From a virus: 39,151 nt of DNA. This document shows positions 15,847-22,415 of this stretch, one piece after another (position 1 is the stretch's first letter; every line of letters starts with the position of its first letter). The translations under genes were made by a program, and so were the position numbers. The DNA is taken from positions 1 through 39,151 of IMG/VR virus record IMGVR_UViG_3300036770_000206; one strand, given 5' to 3'. The notes under the pieces are model-generated. The model made no database searches. It was not told where the DNA came from and worked only from the letters and a program-made list of their open reading frames with translations.

Positions 15847-16548
15847 AAATATAAATCAGTTTTAGTTATTTCTGACTTACACATACCTTATCATCATAAG
15901 GATGCTTTTGATTTCTTAAAAGCTCTTAAAGCTAAATATAAACCAGACTTGATCGTAAATATTGGAGATGAATTGGATCACCATGCCATCTCGATGCACG
16001 AACATAATCCTGATCTTATGTCTGCCGGTGATGAATTAAAAACATCTCGTACACATATTAAAGAGCTAGAAAAGATATTCCCAGAAATGACTATTGTTCA
16101 TTCTAATCATTCTTCTCTTGTATATCGTAGAGCATTAAAATATGGGCTTCCTAAGGACTATTTAAAGTCCTACAACGAGTTTTTAGGCGTTGGTAAGGGT
16201 TGGGCATGGGTAGACGATTTAACAGTCACATTAAGCGATAATTCACGCTGTTTCTTTACTCATGGCATGTCAGCAGATGTATTAAAGGTAGCTCAACAAT
16301 ATGGTATGAATACAGTACAAGGTCATTACCATACAAAGTTTAATATAGGTTACTATTCAAACCCAGATGCTCTTATTTGGGGTATGCAAGTCGGTTGTTT
16401 GATTAATCAGAAGTCTATGGCATTTGACTATGCTAAAAACTTCAAGTCTAGATTTATTGTAGGCTGTGGCATGATTATTGACGGACAACCTAAATTAATG
16501 CCAATGGTATTAGATAAGGATGGTAAGTGGATAAGAAAGATAGTTTAG
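15844..16548 (+). CDS. Calcineurin-like metallophosphoesterase
   Basis: The 234-residue protein shows the metal-binding motifs in order: D11-L-H13, G41-D42, N88-H89, H140 and GHYH at 160-163. These are the ligands of the dinuclear metallophosphatase fold, which hydrolyses phosphomono- or diesters. Length is typical of the phage versions. AGGA precedes the start within a hairpin-forming repeat, and a promoter-like sequence lies just upstream. Substrate is not predictable; DNA ends, nucleotides or RNA are possibilities. Confidence 0.85.
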   Translation: MKYKSVLVISDLHIPYHHKDAFDFLKALKAKYKPDLIVNIGDELDHHAISMHEHNPDLMSAGDELKTSRTHIKELEKIFPEMTIVHSNHSSLVYRRALKYGLPKDYLKSYNEFLGVGKGWAWVDDLTVTLSDNSRCFFTHGMSADVLKVAQQYGMNTVQGHYHTKFNIGYYSNPDALIWGMQVGCLINQKSMAFDYAKNFKSRFIVGCGMIIDGQPKLMPMVLDKDGKWIRKIV

Positions 16549-16715
16549 GATTTTTAGATTCTATTAAAGACCTAAAAGTATCAGATGTAGAGTTTATTGA
16601 AAATCACGAAGAAGCACTCCTTAAAATTAATTTCACAAACGAAGAATCCATAGTCATAGCTGGATCAGACATGGATATTTATTTATTAACTCCTAAGGAT
16701 GTAATGGTGCATTAA
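16527..16715 (+). CDS. Small acidic protein, unknown
   Basis: A GTG start with AGGA upstream inside the end of the phosphoesterase gene gives a 62-residue acidic product (KKDSLGFLDSIKDLKVSDVE, EESIVIAGSDMDIYLLTP). Its strand pattern resembles that of the next small gene, and the two may be related. No family recognised. It is spaced 1 nt from the next gene. Confidence 0.55.
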   Translation: MDKKDSLGFLDSIKDLKVSDVEFIENHEEALLKINFTNEESIVIAGSDMDIYLLTPKDVMVH

Positions 16716-16716
16716 C

Positions 16717-16923
16717 ATGGACATAAATAAGATTGCTAAACATATGGAAGGTAAGATCATAAGCGATGTTCAAGTCGTTTATGGTGAAGACACCCTTGTC
16801 ATTTATTTAAGTGATGAGAGCGGTCTTATTACATCTGTTGAATTAATTGTTGATAGCATTTATTTAAACAAAGATGAAGAACCTGAAGAAGAAGATTACT
16901 TTGATCGATGGAACGATGAGTGA
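16717..16923 (+). CDS. Small acidic protein, unknown
   Basis: The 68-residue product begins MDINKIAKHMEGKIISDVQV and ends in a very acidic tail (DEEPEEEDYFDRWNDE). The middle (TLVIYLSDESGLITSVELIVD) forms predicted strands. It overlaps the next gene by 8 nt. No function recognised. Confidence 0.55.
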   Translation: MDINKIAKHMEGKIISDVQVVYGEDTLVIYLSDESGLITSVELIVDSIYLNKDEEPEEEDYFDRWNDE

Positions 16924-17092
16924 TAATTACTCATATGAATATCAACGTCAATGTGAAGCTGTAACACTTAGCAAAATACCATTACAAAAAAGACGTGAGT
17001 TTATTAACAAACTTACAGATGAAAAACGAGTAGAAGATCTTAAACGATTTCTTACTTTAATCTTTAAGAACCGAGCCTCCGACCAACAATAG
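16916..17092 (+). CDS. Small basic helical protein, last rightward late gene
   Basis: The start at 16916 gives 58 residues with Lys/Arg-rich helices (PLQKRREFINKLTDEKRVED). It overlaps the previous gene by 8 nt and converges with the leftward gene ending at 17064, overlapping it by 29 nt at the 3' ends. No terminator hairpin is visible at this convergence. Function unknown. Confidence 0.5.
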   Translation: MSDNYSYEYQRQCEAVTLSKIPLQKRREFINKLTDEKRVEDLKRFLTLIFKNRASDQQ

Positions 17093-17384
17093 TTAATAAA
17101 TTATCCATAGCATCACCTAATTTGATTTCGTAATACATTGGCTTTTTAGATCCTAAATATCTAGCGTAAATAGCTTTACGTTGCTCATGATCTAAATCAT
17201 GGATCACACGATCCAAAACTTTAATCTTATCTAATTCACTATCCTCAAAGATTTCCTCAAAACTACTAGATGCACCGCCACTGCTCATGCCTAATGATCG
17301 TTTAGGGTATCCTAGTTCATGGTCATCATGCTTCATCCATTGTGACCAAACATCAAGTAAATATGTTAAATAACTTATTTCCAT
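17064..17384 (-). CDS. Antitermination protein Q-like
   Basis: The 106-residue protein starts YLTYLLDVWSQWMKHDDHELGYPKRS and has a C-terminal helical part (VLDRVIHDLDHEQRKAIYARYLGSKK) that resembles the sigma region 4-like part of Q-type antiterminators. Size is near that of the small Q family. It is the last gene of the leftward early operon, which suits a delayed-early regulator, and a promoter-short-RNA-terminator stretch lies ahead of the late genes at 25.2 kb. No Zn motif is seen. An alternative is a small DNA-binding protein of unknown type. Confidence 0.5.
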   Translation of the reverse strand: MEISYLTYLLDVWSQWMKHDDHELGYPKRSLGMSSGGASSSFEEIFEDSELDKIKVLDRVIHDLDHEQRKAIYARYLGSKKPMYYEIKLGDAMDNLLTIVGRRLGS

Positions 17385-17812
17385 TAACCCATATCCTCCC
17401 AGTAATTAAGATTGTAATAACTGTCACTATATGTTACTCCATGACCTCCGGATGATTTAGATGTGCCATCATCAACAGTATATTTTTTTCTGCCTTTAAT
17501 CTTAAACATCTTTTCTATATCTTCTGGTTTAGGTGAAAACATCTCTGCTAATAAACATTCTGTTACTCTAGAATATAGATACTTACCTTCTGCTGGTTTA
17601 GTCTTCTTAATCATATCATTATCTACCATGTAAACTAATACATTGGTTGTTGATCCAGAAGATAGCTTTAAATGTTGTGCAATTTGAGATATAGTCTTTG
17701 GACCATATAATAAATAATCATTAATCTTTTTAACCAAATCCTCTCTAGTGACTTTAGTACCATTGAAGTTTGTGTAATAAGTTACGATAAATCCTCTATT
17801 TTTACTTTCCAC
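17384..17812 (-). CDS. Winged-helix DNA-binding protein
   Basis: A GTG start at 17812 is chosen because AGAGG lies 7 nt upstream; an in-frame ATG at 17839 has no such site. The 142-residue protein contains a helix-turn-helix (YGPKTISQIAQHLKLSSGS, then TNVLVYMVDNDMIKK) typical of winged-helix regulators, with a C-terminal low-complexity tail. Its stop forms TAATG with the start of the Q-like gene, so the two are co-translated. It may regulate early or late transcription. Confidence 0.6.
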   Translation of the reverse strand: MESKNRGFIVTYYTNFNGTKVTREDLVKKINDYLLYGPKTISQIAQHLKLSSGSTTNVLVYMVDNDMIKKTKPAEGKYLYSRVTECLLAEMFSPKPEDIEKMFKIKGRKKYTVDDGTSKSSGGHGVTYSDSYYNLNYWEDMG

Positions 17813-18096
17813 CTGTTGCCCTCTTTGTAAAATCCCCATAGTTCTATTCTTATTCCTGACTCACGAACAATCCCAACATTAGGATGCTCAGATATTTTTT
17901 TACGTCTACTACTCATATTTGCTTTAGATGTTACCTGGACTAATAATACTTCATCTCTGCGGACAGCAATAAAATCTGCGAACCCAAAGCCATCGTGTTT
18001 TCTTTTAGAGAATGGACACCATCGCTCCATTAACTCTACTAGATAACCTTGATCCTCAAGTCTTTTTCTTGTCGGCTGGTTTAGATTTGTCGCCAT
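17782..18096 (-). CDS. Nuclease-fold protein (PD-(D/E)XK-like)
   Basis: The 104-residue protein contains GFGFADFIAVRRDEVLLVQVTSK, which follows the strand pattern of restriction-endonuclease-like folds with D in the first strand and Gln-x-(x)-Lys near the second. PNVGIVRESGIRIELWGFYK would be later strands. Such proteins in phage nin-like regions may act as junction resolvases. The ATG at 18096 has GGAAATAAAG before it. Catalytic competence is uncertain since the usual ExK is not clear. Confidence 0.5.
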   Translation of the reverse strand: MATNLNQPTRKRLEDQGYLVELMERWCPFSKRKHDGFGFADFIAVRRDEVLLVQVTSKANMSSRRKKISEHPNVGIVRESGIRIELWGFYKEGNRWKVKIEDLS

Positions 18097-18178
18097 CTTT
18101 ATTTCCAAATATTTTATCCCAATTATCCTCGAACTGTTTACGATTAGGAATTGGTCTTGGTGAACTACCTTTAGACAT
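18056..18178 (-). CDS. Short conserved protein (SKGSSPRP family)
   Basis: The 40-residue product begins MSKGSSPRPIPNRKQFEDNW and continues KIFGNK with a Lys-rich tail. I recognise the SKGSSPRPx start from many small phage proteins in nin-like regions. AAGGAG lies 8 nt before the ATG, and the start overlaps the previous stop (TAATG). Function unknown. Confidence 0.7.
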   Translation of the reverse strand: MSKGSSPRPIPNRKQFEDNWDKIFGNKDGDKSKPADKKKT

Positions 18179-18363
18179 TACTTAATCTCCTTCTTAATTA
18201 AATCTTTTGGTAAGTTAATATAATCCTCAAACAAACAAGTCGTATAGGGTGCATCTTTGTAATGCTCTTTAACATACTCATTAGCTGCCGCACAGCTTGT
18301 GAAGTGTCCTATATATTGTGGACTATCCATTTGCATATAAACTACAAGTACATATTCAAACAC
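18178..18363 (-). CDS. Small protein, unknown
   Basis: The start is GTG at 18363, overlapping the end of the Ref-like nuclease gene. The 61-residue product begins FEYVLVVYMQMDSPQYIGHF and continues TSCAAANEYVKEHY, a small alpha/beta arrangement. Tight overlaps at both ends support translation. No function recognised. Confidence 0.6.
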   Translation of the reverse strand: MFEYVLVVYMQMDSPQYIGHFTSCAAANEYVKEHYKDAPYTTCLFEDYINLPKDLIKKEIK

Positions 18364-18625
18364 GCTCTTTTATCCAATCTAGCAGTTCGTATTCTGTGCC
18401 ATACTTTTCTATCCAAGTCTGCTTCCCTGAATGAAACCCATCGTTGCCTTGGTGATGCTCATGGCATAATGGTAAGCAATTATCCCAACTGTTACGCTGA
18501 CCTTTACCTAATCCTTCTCGGATATGGTGTATGCAAGGTGGAGTGTTAGCATCATAATACTTGCGACATACTACGCAACCAAAATCAACTAACTTCTCGA
18601 TCCACTCACGTTCCTTTTGTTTCAA
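18356..18625 (-). CDS. Ref-like RecA-dependent nuclease / HNH protein
   Basis: The 89-residue protein has C17 and C20 (GCVVC), then CIHHIREGLGKGQRNSWDN and LPLCHEHHQGNDGFHSGKQ, matching the phage recombination-enhancing nuclease (Ref) and small HNH proteins. The His-His and CHEHH clusters supply metal and catalytic residues. It lies next to NinB, as in lambdoid nin regions. It probably nicks DNA at RecA-bound or recombination intermediates. Confidence 0.75.
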   Translation of the reverse strand: MKQKEREWIEKLVDFGCVVCRKYYDANTPPCIHHIREGLGKGQRNSWDNCLPLCHEHHQGNDGFHSGKQTWIEKYGTEYELLDWIKERV

Positions 18626-18968
18626 CCTGTATTCCTAAAGACCTAGACCAATTAATAATCTTATCTATATAATCATTAAACTCTGATTTAGTTAATGTGG
18701 CAGTAGATAATAATTTACCATCATCGGTTTTGAGGTCGAATTTTAGTCGTAAAATGTCGTGAAGCTCCTCAATAGTATACCCAGTAGTATCAGACAATCC
18801 TTTATAAATTACACCCCATAATAAACTATTCTGATCGTGGCTTCTTGCACTTTCTTTGTCCATGATAATCATGTCATATACACCTTCATCTAAAGATGTC
18901 ACCATCGCTAATGTAACTTCAACATAATTACCACCGCTAGTCACGTGCAGTGTTTTCTTTAATTTCAT
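18606..18968 (-). CDS. ninB: NinB-like recombination protein
   Basis: The start at 18968 has GGAGAG just upstream. The 120-residue protein contains ESARSHDQNSLLWGVIYKGL, TGYTIEELHDILRLKF and STATLTKSEFNDYIDKI, the ordered motifs of NinB (lambda Orf), which helps load recombinases on SSB-coated DNA. It overlaps the Ref-like gene by 20 nt. The neighbourhood of ERF and exonuclease supports a recombination role. Confidence 0.85.
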   Translation of the reverse strand: MKLKKTLHVTSGGNYVEVTLAMVTSLDEGVYDMIIMDKESARSHDQNSLLWGVIYKGLSDTTGYTIEELHDILRLKFDLKTDDGKLLSTATLTKSEFNDYIDKIINWSRSLGIQVETKGT

Positions 18969-19077
18969 AATCTCTCCATCCTTTTGATTTAAACGTACGA
19001 CCTTCTCTGTCTGTTGCACGAAATTCCATGTTAGGGAATACTTCACGCATCTTCTTTAAAAATTCATTAACTGTCAT
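18937..19077 (-). CDS. 46-residue small protein overlapping ninB
   Basis: The ORF MTVNEFLKKMREVFPNMEFR, continuing with a Thr/Arg/Lys-rich tail, overlaps the start of ninB by 32 nt. AGGA lies just before the ATG, and the ATG overlaps the stop of the preceding miniprotein (ATGA). The sequence is amphipathic and protein-like. Function unknown. Confidence 0.6.
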   Translation of the reverse strand: MTVNEFLKKMREVFPNMEFRATDREGRTFKSKGWRDYEIKENTARD

Positions 19078-19151
19078 TTTCCTATCCCCATTGCTAATAA
19101 TAAAATTATAAATAAAACTCCAAATGCAATATCTACAATAATACTATCCAT
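19074..19151 (-). CDS. 25-residue single-span membrane miniprotein
   Basis: AAGGAG seven nt before the ATG and an ATGA overlap at the end support translation of this 25-residue product. It is almost one transmembrane helix (IVDIAFGVLFIILLLAMGI). It could be an inner-membrane regulator or exclusion peptide; nothing more can be said. Confidence 0.6.
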   Translation of the reverse strand: MDSIIVDIAFGVLFIILLLAMGIGK

Positions 19152-19308
19152 CTTTACTCTCCTTAAAAGTTATCTTGTTATCAGGATACATTCTATAAAA
19201 CTTGTTTTTTATATCATGTACCATTTCTACTCTGATACTTCCATCACCCTCTTTAAAGAATTGAACAGTGAACCATTCCCCATCAATCGCCATTCTTCTT
19301 GTTATCAT
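19144..19308 (-). CDS. Small protein, unknown
   Basis: The product includes MAIDGEWFTVQFFKEGDGSI and continues to a Lys-rich end (YPDNKITFKESKDG). In-frame starts exist at 19365, 19308 and 19293; the later ones reduce overlap with the Cys-rich gene and are preferred, but no strong Shine-Dalgarno distinguishes them. Overlaps the following miniprotein by 8 nt. No family recognised. Confidence 0.5.
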   Translation of the reverse strand: MITRRMAIDGEWFTVQFFKEGDGSIRVEMVHDIKNKFYRMYPDNKITFKESKDG

Positions 19309-19423
19309 TCTTACATATCCCATGTGCTGACAATGTTCTTCCACACCACCATTTTTTATTGTCATATGTGTTTGCAGGTTGTTTACATTTGTGGCACACC
19401 TGCCCTATTACTTTAATAGCCAT
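19283..19423 (-). CDS. Small zinc-ribbon-like protein
   Basis: The 46-residue product has C10-H-K-C13 and WWCGRTLSAHGIC (Cys 27 and 36), a four-Cys arrangement that suggests a zinc ribbon or knuckle. The start overlaps the end of the next upstream miniprotein and the end overlaps the following gene by 11 to 26 nt. Such small zinc proteins often bind nucleic acid; here this is inference. Confidence 0.5.
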   Translation of the reverse strand: MAIKVIGQVCHKCKQPANTYDNKKWWCGRTLSAHGICKNDNKKNGD

Positions 19424-19509
19424 CTATCTACTACTTCCAATATAATTACCATTAATATACAAGCCAATCCTATGGCGTAGCAGATACCGCAAGGTTCGTT
19501 AGTCTTCAT
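19408..19509 (-). CDS. 33-residue single-span membrane protein
   Basis: The start overlaps the stop of the DUF3310 gene. The product has a short N-terminus with CGIC, then a hydrophobic helix (AIGLACILMVIILEVV) and a basic end. The coupled overlap and membrane-like composition suggest a real small gene. Function unknown. Confidence 0.5.
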   Translation of the reverse strand: MKTNEPCGICYAIGLACILMVIILEVVDRWLLK

Positions 19510-19771
19510 CGTGTAATGGATCTTCTATCCACTCATCTGGCATAATAGGTGGAGACTTTTTTCTGTCTAACTCATCTGCCAAATCTACTGCATACCAAGC
19601 TATCTTACGAAGCTCTTGCGACCATTCATCTTTGTTTCCTAATCGTTCAGCATATTTAATTAGGTTACCTTTAATGTAATACTTATAGTTATCACCGAGT
19701 TTAGCTTTGATGACATCTATGGTTTCTATCCCACCCACCTTGTAGTGGTCAGGGTTTATCATATCTTTCAT
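19499..19771 (-). CDS. DUF3310 (SaV-like) protein
   Basis: The 90-residue protein carries the DUF3310 pattern: NPDHYKVGGIETIDVIKAKL, then YIKGNLIKYAERLGNK and ELRKIAWYAVDLADEL. The family is widespread in phages and often annotated as a nucleotide-kinase-like or replication-linked protein, but its activity is not settled. AGGAG lies 7 nt before the start. Confidence 0.85.
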   Translation of the reverse strand: MKDMINPDHYKVGGIETIDVIKAKLGDNYKYYIKGNLIKYAERLGNKDEWSQELRKIAWYAVDLADELDRKKSPPIMPDEWIEDPLHDED

Positions 19772-19995
19772 AATTGCTCCTCTATAATTATCATACCTTT
19801 TTCAACTTCACAAAATATACCTTTTACTTTCAAATACACAGTACCATCATCACCAATTCTGTGTAACAGTTTATTTTTGTAACACATTAACTCTTTTGAC
19901 TCCATTGGTCTAGAAGTATAATAATATAATCCTATACCAATTACTATCAAAATCATAACAAATCCTAACACATAACTCAGTATTTTACTTAGCAT
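19768..19995 (-). CDS. Small membrane protein, unknown
   Basis: The 75-residue product has an N-terminal membrane span (ILSYVLGFVMILIVIGIGLYY) followed by a short soluble domain with two Cys (ELMCYKNK, GIFCEVEKG). GGAG lies 9 nt before the ATG. It is the first leftward gene past pqqA and is preceded by a TATAAT on the leftward strand near 20045-20040. Function unknown. Confidence 0.6.
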   Translation of the reverse strand: MLSKILSYVLGFVMILIVIGIGLYYYTSRPMESKELMCYKNKLLHRIGDDGTVYLKVKGIFCEVEKGMIIIEEQL

Positions 19996-20035
19996 AAACT
20001 AATTCTCCATTGTTATTGTTATATTTCAGCAAGCG

Positions 20036-20045
20036 TATAATTATA
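20036..20045. promoter_or_regulatory. Overlapping divergent -10 elements (pqqA and leftward genes)
   Basis: TATAAT at 20036-20041 reads rightward toward pqqA, and ATTATA at 20040-20045 is a TATAAT on the leftward strand toward the gene starting at 19995. Only one polymerase could open at a time. -35 candidates are weak (TTGTTA at 20010-20015 for the rightward one). Confidence 0.45.
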
Positions 20046-20048
20046 AAT

Positions 20049-20064
20049 GTAATACAAGTATTAC
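20049..20064. promoter_or_regulatory. Operator-like palindrome GTAATAC-AA-GTATTAC
   Basis: A perfect 7-bp inverted repeat with a 2-nt centre, placed at about +2 to +17 of a pqqA transcript starting near 20047. Its 14-bp core recurs (as the reverse complement) at 34886-34899, upstream of the glycosylation cassette. This is the right size and place for a repressor site. Confidence 0.5.
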
Positions 20065-20090
20065 AAATCTTAATGAAAGGGGACATAATT

Positions 20091-20162
20091 ATGTGGACAA
20101 AACCAGCAGCTACTGAAATGCGTTTCGGCTTCGAAGTTACAATGTACGTTTGTAACAAGTAA
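20091..20162 (+). CDS. pqqA: PqqA, pyrroloquinoline quinone precursor peptide
   Basis: The 23-residue peptide begins MWTKPAATEMRFGF and contains EVTMY at residues 15-19. Glu15 and Tyr19 are the two residues that PqqE crosslinks, with PqqD as chaperone, in the first step of PQQ synthesis; spacing (E-x3-Y) and the MWxKPA start match PqqA of Gram-negative bacteria, closest by eye to Methylophilaceae. GGGG lies 8 nt before the ATG. It is the only rightward gene within about 5.9 kb of leftward genes, with its own -10, palindrome and downstream hairpin. No pqqB-F genes are present, so host enzymes would have to process it. It could boost PQQ for methanol dehydrogenase or act as a decoy. Confidence 0.92.
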   Translation: MWTKPAATEMRFGFEVTMYVCNK

Positions 20163-20170
20163 TGTTTAAC

Positions 20171-20191
20171 GGGGAGCATTAAACGCTCCCC
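20171..20191. terminator. Hairpin between convergent pqqA and leftward gene
   Basis: GGGGAGC, 7-nt loop, GCTCCCC form a perfect 7-bp GC-rich stem just after pqqA. No T-run follows on either strand, so it is an imperfect intrinsic terminator or an RNA-stabilising hairpin. The stop of the leftward gene ending at 20179 lies in its loop. Confidence 0.5.
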
Positions 20192-20364
20192 ATTAATCGT
20201 TCATATTTACCAGTATTATTTCTAATCCAATAAAAGTCTAACTCCACCCTCACAAGACCTTCTTGATATTTTTGTCTTCCTGCATTTACTATACGAGCAG
20301 ATTTAGGAAGCCATTTCATATTGTCTTTAGAAATAAATCTAATAACTTTAGAACGGGATATCAT
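20179..20364 (-). CDS. Small basic protein, unknown
   Basis: Starting at 20364, 17 nt inside the SSB-like gene, the 61-residue product is basic (MISRSKVIRFISKDNMKWLP, then GRQKYQEGLVRVELDFYWIR) with predicted strands at the C-terminus. It probably binds nucleic acid or protein partner of the upstream SSB-like protein, but this is only inferred from charge and coupling. Confidence 0.55.
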   Translation of the reverse strand: MISRSKVIRFISKDNMKWLPKSARIVNAGRQKYQEGLVRVELDFYWIRNNTGKYERLMGSV

Positions 20365-20587
20365 CAAACTCTTCACCTTCTTTAACTGGAGCTGATCGTT
20401 CTTCTTCAACCTTAGTAATTGATCCAGATAAATATTTCATTCCAGATTTAGCTTCAGTCTTCCAAAGTGATACTCTAAACTTAATACCAGCTACATCTAA
20501 GTTGCCTGTAAAGTCAGGTCCTTTTTCGTTAGTTTTTTCTTTAACAGGAAATACTGCAAGCCTGTTTAAATCATTATATTCTGCCAT
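20348..20587 (-). CDS. Small ssDNA-binding-like protein with SSB-type tail
   Basis: The 79-residue protein has a compact beta-rich domain (GPDFTGNLDVAGIKFRVSLW, MKYLSGSITKVEE) and ends EEFDDIPF, closely resembling the acidic C-terminal tip of bacterial SSB that recruits recombination and replication proteins. It is much shorter than canonical SSB and may be closer to the DUF736-type small phage proteins. AAGGAG precedes the start. Its neighbours (exonuclease, ERF, ParB-like) suit a recombination role. Confidence 0.6.
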   Translation of the reverse strand: MAEYNDLNRLAVFPVKEKTNEKGPDFTGNLDVAGIKFRVSLWKTEAKSGMKYLSGSITKVEEERSAPVKEGEEFDDIPF

Positions 20588-20597
20588 TTAATTCTCC

Positions 20598-21347
20598 TTA
20601 AAATGCGACCTTATCTTTGCTTGGTCGGTTATAGTTATAAATCTTGCTAATAATATCTTTGTACATCTCAACTGTTGGGCAATCAACTAATCTTGATGAT
20701 TGATATTGTAACTTCTTGAGAAACTCTTTGTGATTATACTTTGGATTTTCAAATAACTCCAACATGGTGTAGATAAAGTTTCTGCGTCTATAACCACGCT
20801 CATTAACGCTAACATATTTATAAAACTCACCAACCTGTTCTATTTGTTCTGCGTATCTATATGCTTTCTTAACGTCTTTAACTTTAAATAAACCATCTCT
20901 AAATGCAACATTATCTGTTGATCCAGACATTCTAATTCTGTTGCGAAGGATTGCATTGGTCTCGTTATAACCAAATTGGAATCTTTCCAAAAACTCTTTA
21001 AAGATAATATAATCTTCCATACCTTGCTTACAGTAACCATCTAGGTAATCAGGTGCTTTCCAATCTTTTGAATTGGTGTTTAATCGATGAACCTGATTTA
21101 AACCTAACCCTCTTATTTGAATGTATGTTACTTCTTTGCCAAGTTCTTTGACAGCATTGAAACGATGTTGCCCATCAATGATTTGATATTTTTCGTTCAC
21201 TACAATAGGAACTCTAATATACTCTTGGCTAATTGAATCTTTTAGTCTTTTCAAATGTAGCTTATTAAGACTTCTGTTTCCATTTACTTCTTTAAACATA
21301 TCGTAATCATTGGTCGTAAAGACTTGATTGATTGTTTTTTTCTTCAT
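20598..21347 (-). CDS. ParB/Srx-fold nuclease-like protein
   Basis: The 249-residue protein has the ParB-like N-terminal pattern: LHLKRLKDSISQEYIRVPIV then YQIIDGQHRFNAVKELGKEV, where DGQHR is the conserved box II. The C-terminal half is helical and basic and not recognised. In phages such proteins occur in recombination operons and may have nuclease or nucleotide-binding activity rather than partition. AGGAGAG lies upstream of the ATG. No parS or ParA is seen. Confidence 0.75.
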   Translation of the reverse strand: MKKKTINQVFTTNDYDMFKEVNGNRSLNKLHLKRLKDSISQEYIRVPIVVNEKYQIIDGQHRFNAVKELGKEVTYIQIRGLGLNQVHRLNTNSKDWKAPDYLDGYCKQGMEDYIIFKEFLERFQFGYNETNAILRNRIRMSGSTDNVAFRDGLFKVKDVKKAYRYAEQIEQVGEFYKYVSVNERGYRRRNFIYTMLELFENPKYNHKEFLKKLQYQSSRLVDCPTVEMYKDIISKIYNYNRPSKDKVAF

Positions 21348-21349
21348 TG

Positions 21350-21916
21350 TTACTCTCCTATTTTAAATGTTGGTTTTTTATTCCAACGAGGTGGTTCTTC
21401 ATCTTTATTTACAAACTCAAGAAAATCTAAAGCATGAGGTAAATACCACGCTAGAAACTTCTTGCTAAATGGTACAGTTTCTAACTTTGTTTCTTCTGGA
21501 GTCCATATATAAAAATATGCCATATCTTTATTCGTTACCCAAAGTTGCATTTGCACCTGGTAATAGTAACGATCAGGAATGGTCGGATATACTTCTTGAG
21601 AAAAAGGACATTTAATCTCAACAGGTAATCCATTATAAAAAGCATCCGGAGATGCACCAAATGGTAATTCACTGTGAACCATAAACTTATTGCCTGGAAC
21701 AAGAATATCATCTAACTCTTTTTCCAATGCAGATAATGCTATGTGTTCATGATACTTACCATATTCTGTGGCTTCGTTACCTTCAAATGGAGGTTCACGA
21801 AACGTCATTTGTCTAAATAATTTTTTACGATCATGGATCACAGCATAGGCATTGCTAGCTGTAATCACATTATGTCGTCTGTTATCACTTAGATGATTGT
21901 CTGAGCTCATTAGCAT
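21350..21916 (-). CDS. YqaJ/lambda-exonuclease-like recombination nuclease
   Basis: The 188-residue protein carries the catalytic signature of this PD-(D/E)XK exonuclease family: GASPDAFYNGLPVEIKCP with D91, E100 and K102, and YYYQVQMQLWV (residues 117-127) with the conserved Gln residues. It would resect 5' strands at double-strand ends so that ERF can anneal single strands. It overlaps the ERF gene by 32 nt, the usual pairing of exonuclease and annealase. Confidence 0.88.
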   Translation of the reverse strand: MLMSSDNHLSDNRRHNVITASNAYAVIHDRKKLFRQMTFREPPFEGNEATEYGKYHEHIALSALEKELDDILVPGNKFMVHSELPFGASPDAFYNGLPVEIKCPFSQEVYPTIPDRYYYQVQMQLWVTNKDMAYFYIWTPEETKLETVPFSKKFLAWYLPHALDFLEFVNKDEEPPRWNKKPTFKIGE

Positions 21917-22415
21917 ATTCTCTTAATTGTTCTTGTAGATCTTCAGGCAAGCCAAAGAAGTAAGTTTTTAATTGACCATCATCATGAGCTTTTTGCATTT
22001 CTTTCTTAGCTTGATCTAATGTTATTTCTTTTTTATTAGAATCACGATTGTCTTGTGTATCTGGATCTTTGGTATCGTCAAGCAAGAATAAACCGGCAAG
22101 AGCATACTTACGAGCATAAGAACTAGAAGCTCCAAATGATTGTGCTACATCCATACCCTTGCGATTGATACTAATGCCTGCTTGAGCAGATACAGAACAA
22201 GATGTGCCATCGCCTGATAATGTAGCGGTTGCCTGAACATAAGGTATGCCACCAACTTCTTTTACTTCATCTGATAATGTCAAAGTGCAGTTACCTAGCA
22301 ATGGCTTTACTGCCTCTAATATATCTTCACAACTTCGGTACTTATATTTCCCGAAGCTGTTGTATTGATTCTTTGGTGCTTTTAATTCTTGCTGAATTTT
22401 TACTAATTCTTTCAT
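21885..22415 (-). CDS. erf: ERF-family single-strand annealing recombinase
   Basis: The start at 22415 is chosen for AGGAG 7 nt upstream. The 176-residue protein has the ERF pattern: YNSFGKYKYRSCEDILEAV, LTLSDEVKEVGG, and GASSSYARKYALAGLFLLDD near residues 115-134. It should form rings that anneal complementary single strands in phage recombination. The C-terminal third is charged and variable. Operon partner of the downstream exonuclease. Confidence 0.88.
   Translation of the reverse strand: MKELVKIQQELKAPKNQYNSFGKYKYRSCEDILEAVKPLLGNCTLTLSDEVKEVGGIPYVQATATLSGDGTSCSVSAQAGISINRKGMDVAQSFGASSSYARKYALAGLFLLDDTKDPDTQDNRDSNKKEITLDQAKKEMQKAHDDGQLKTYFFGLPEDLQEQLREYANELRQSSK

Noticed and set aside
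19985-20179. Leftward open frame of 64 codons antisense to pqqA
   Set aside because: It has no ribosome binding site, covers the pqqA gene and its promoter, and its product is low-complexity (poly-Asn). The rightward PqqA reading is specific and recognisable.
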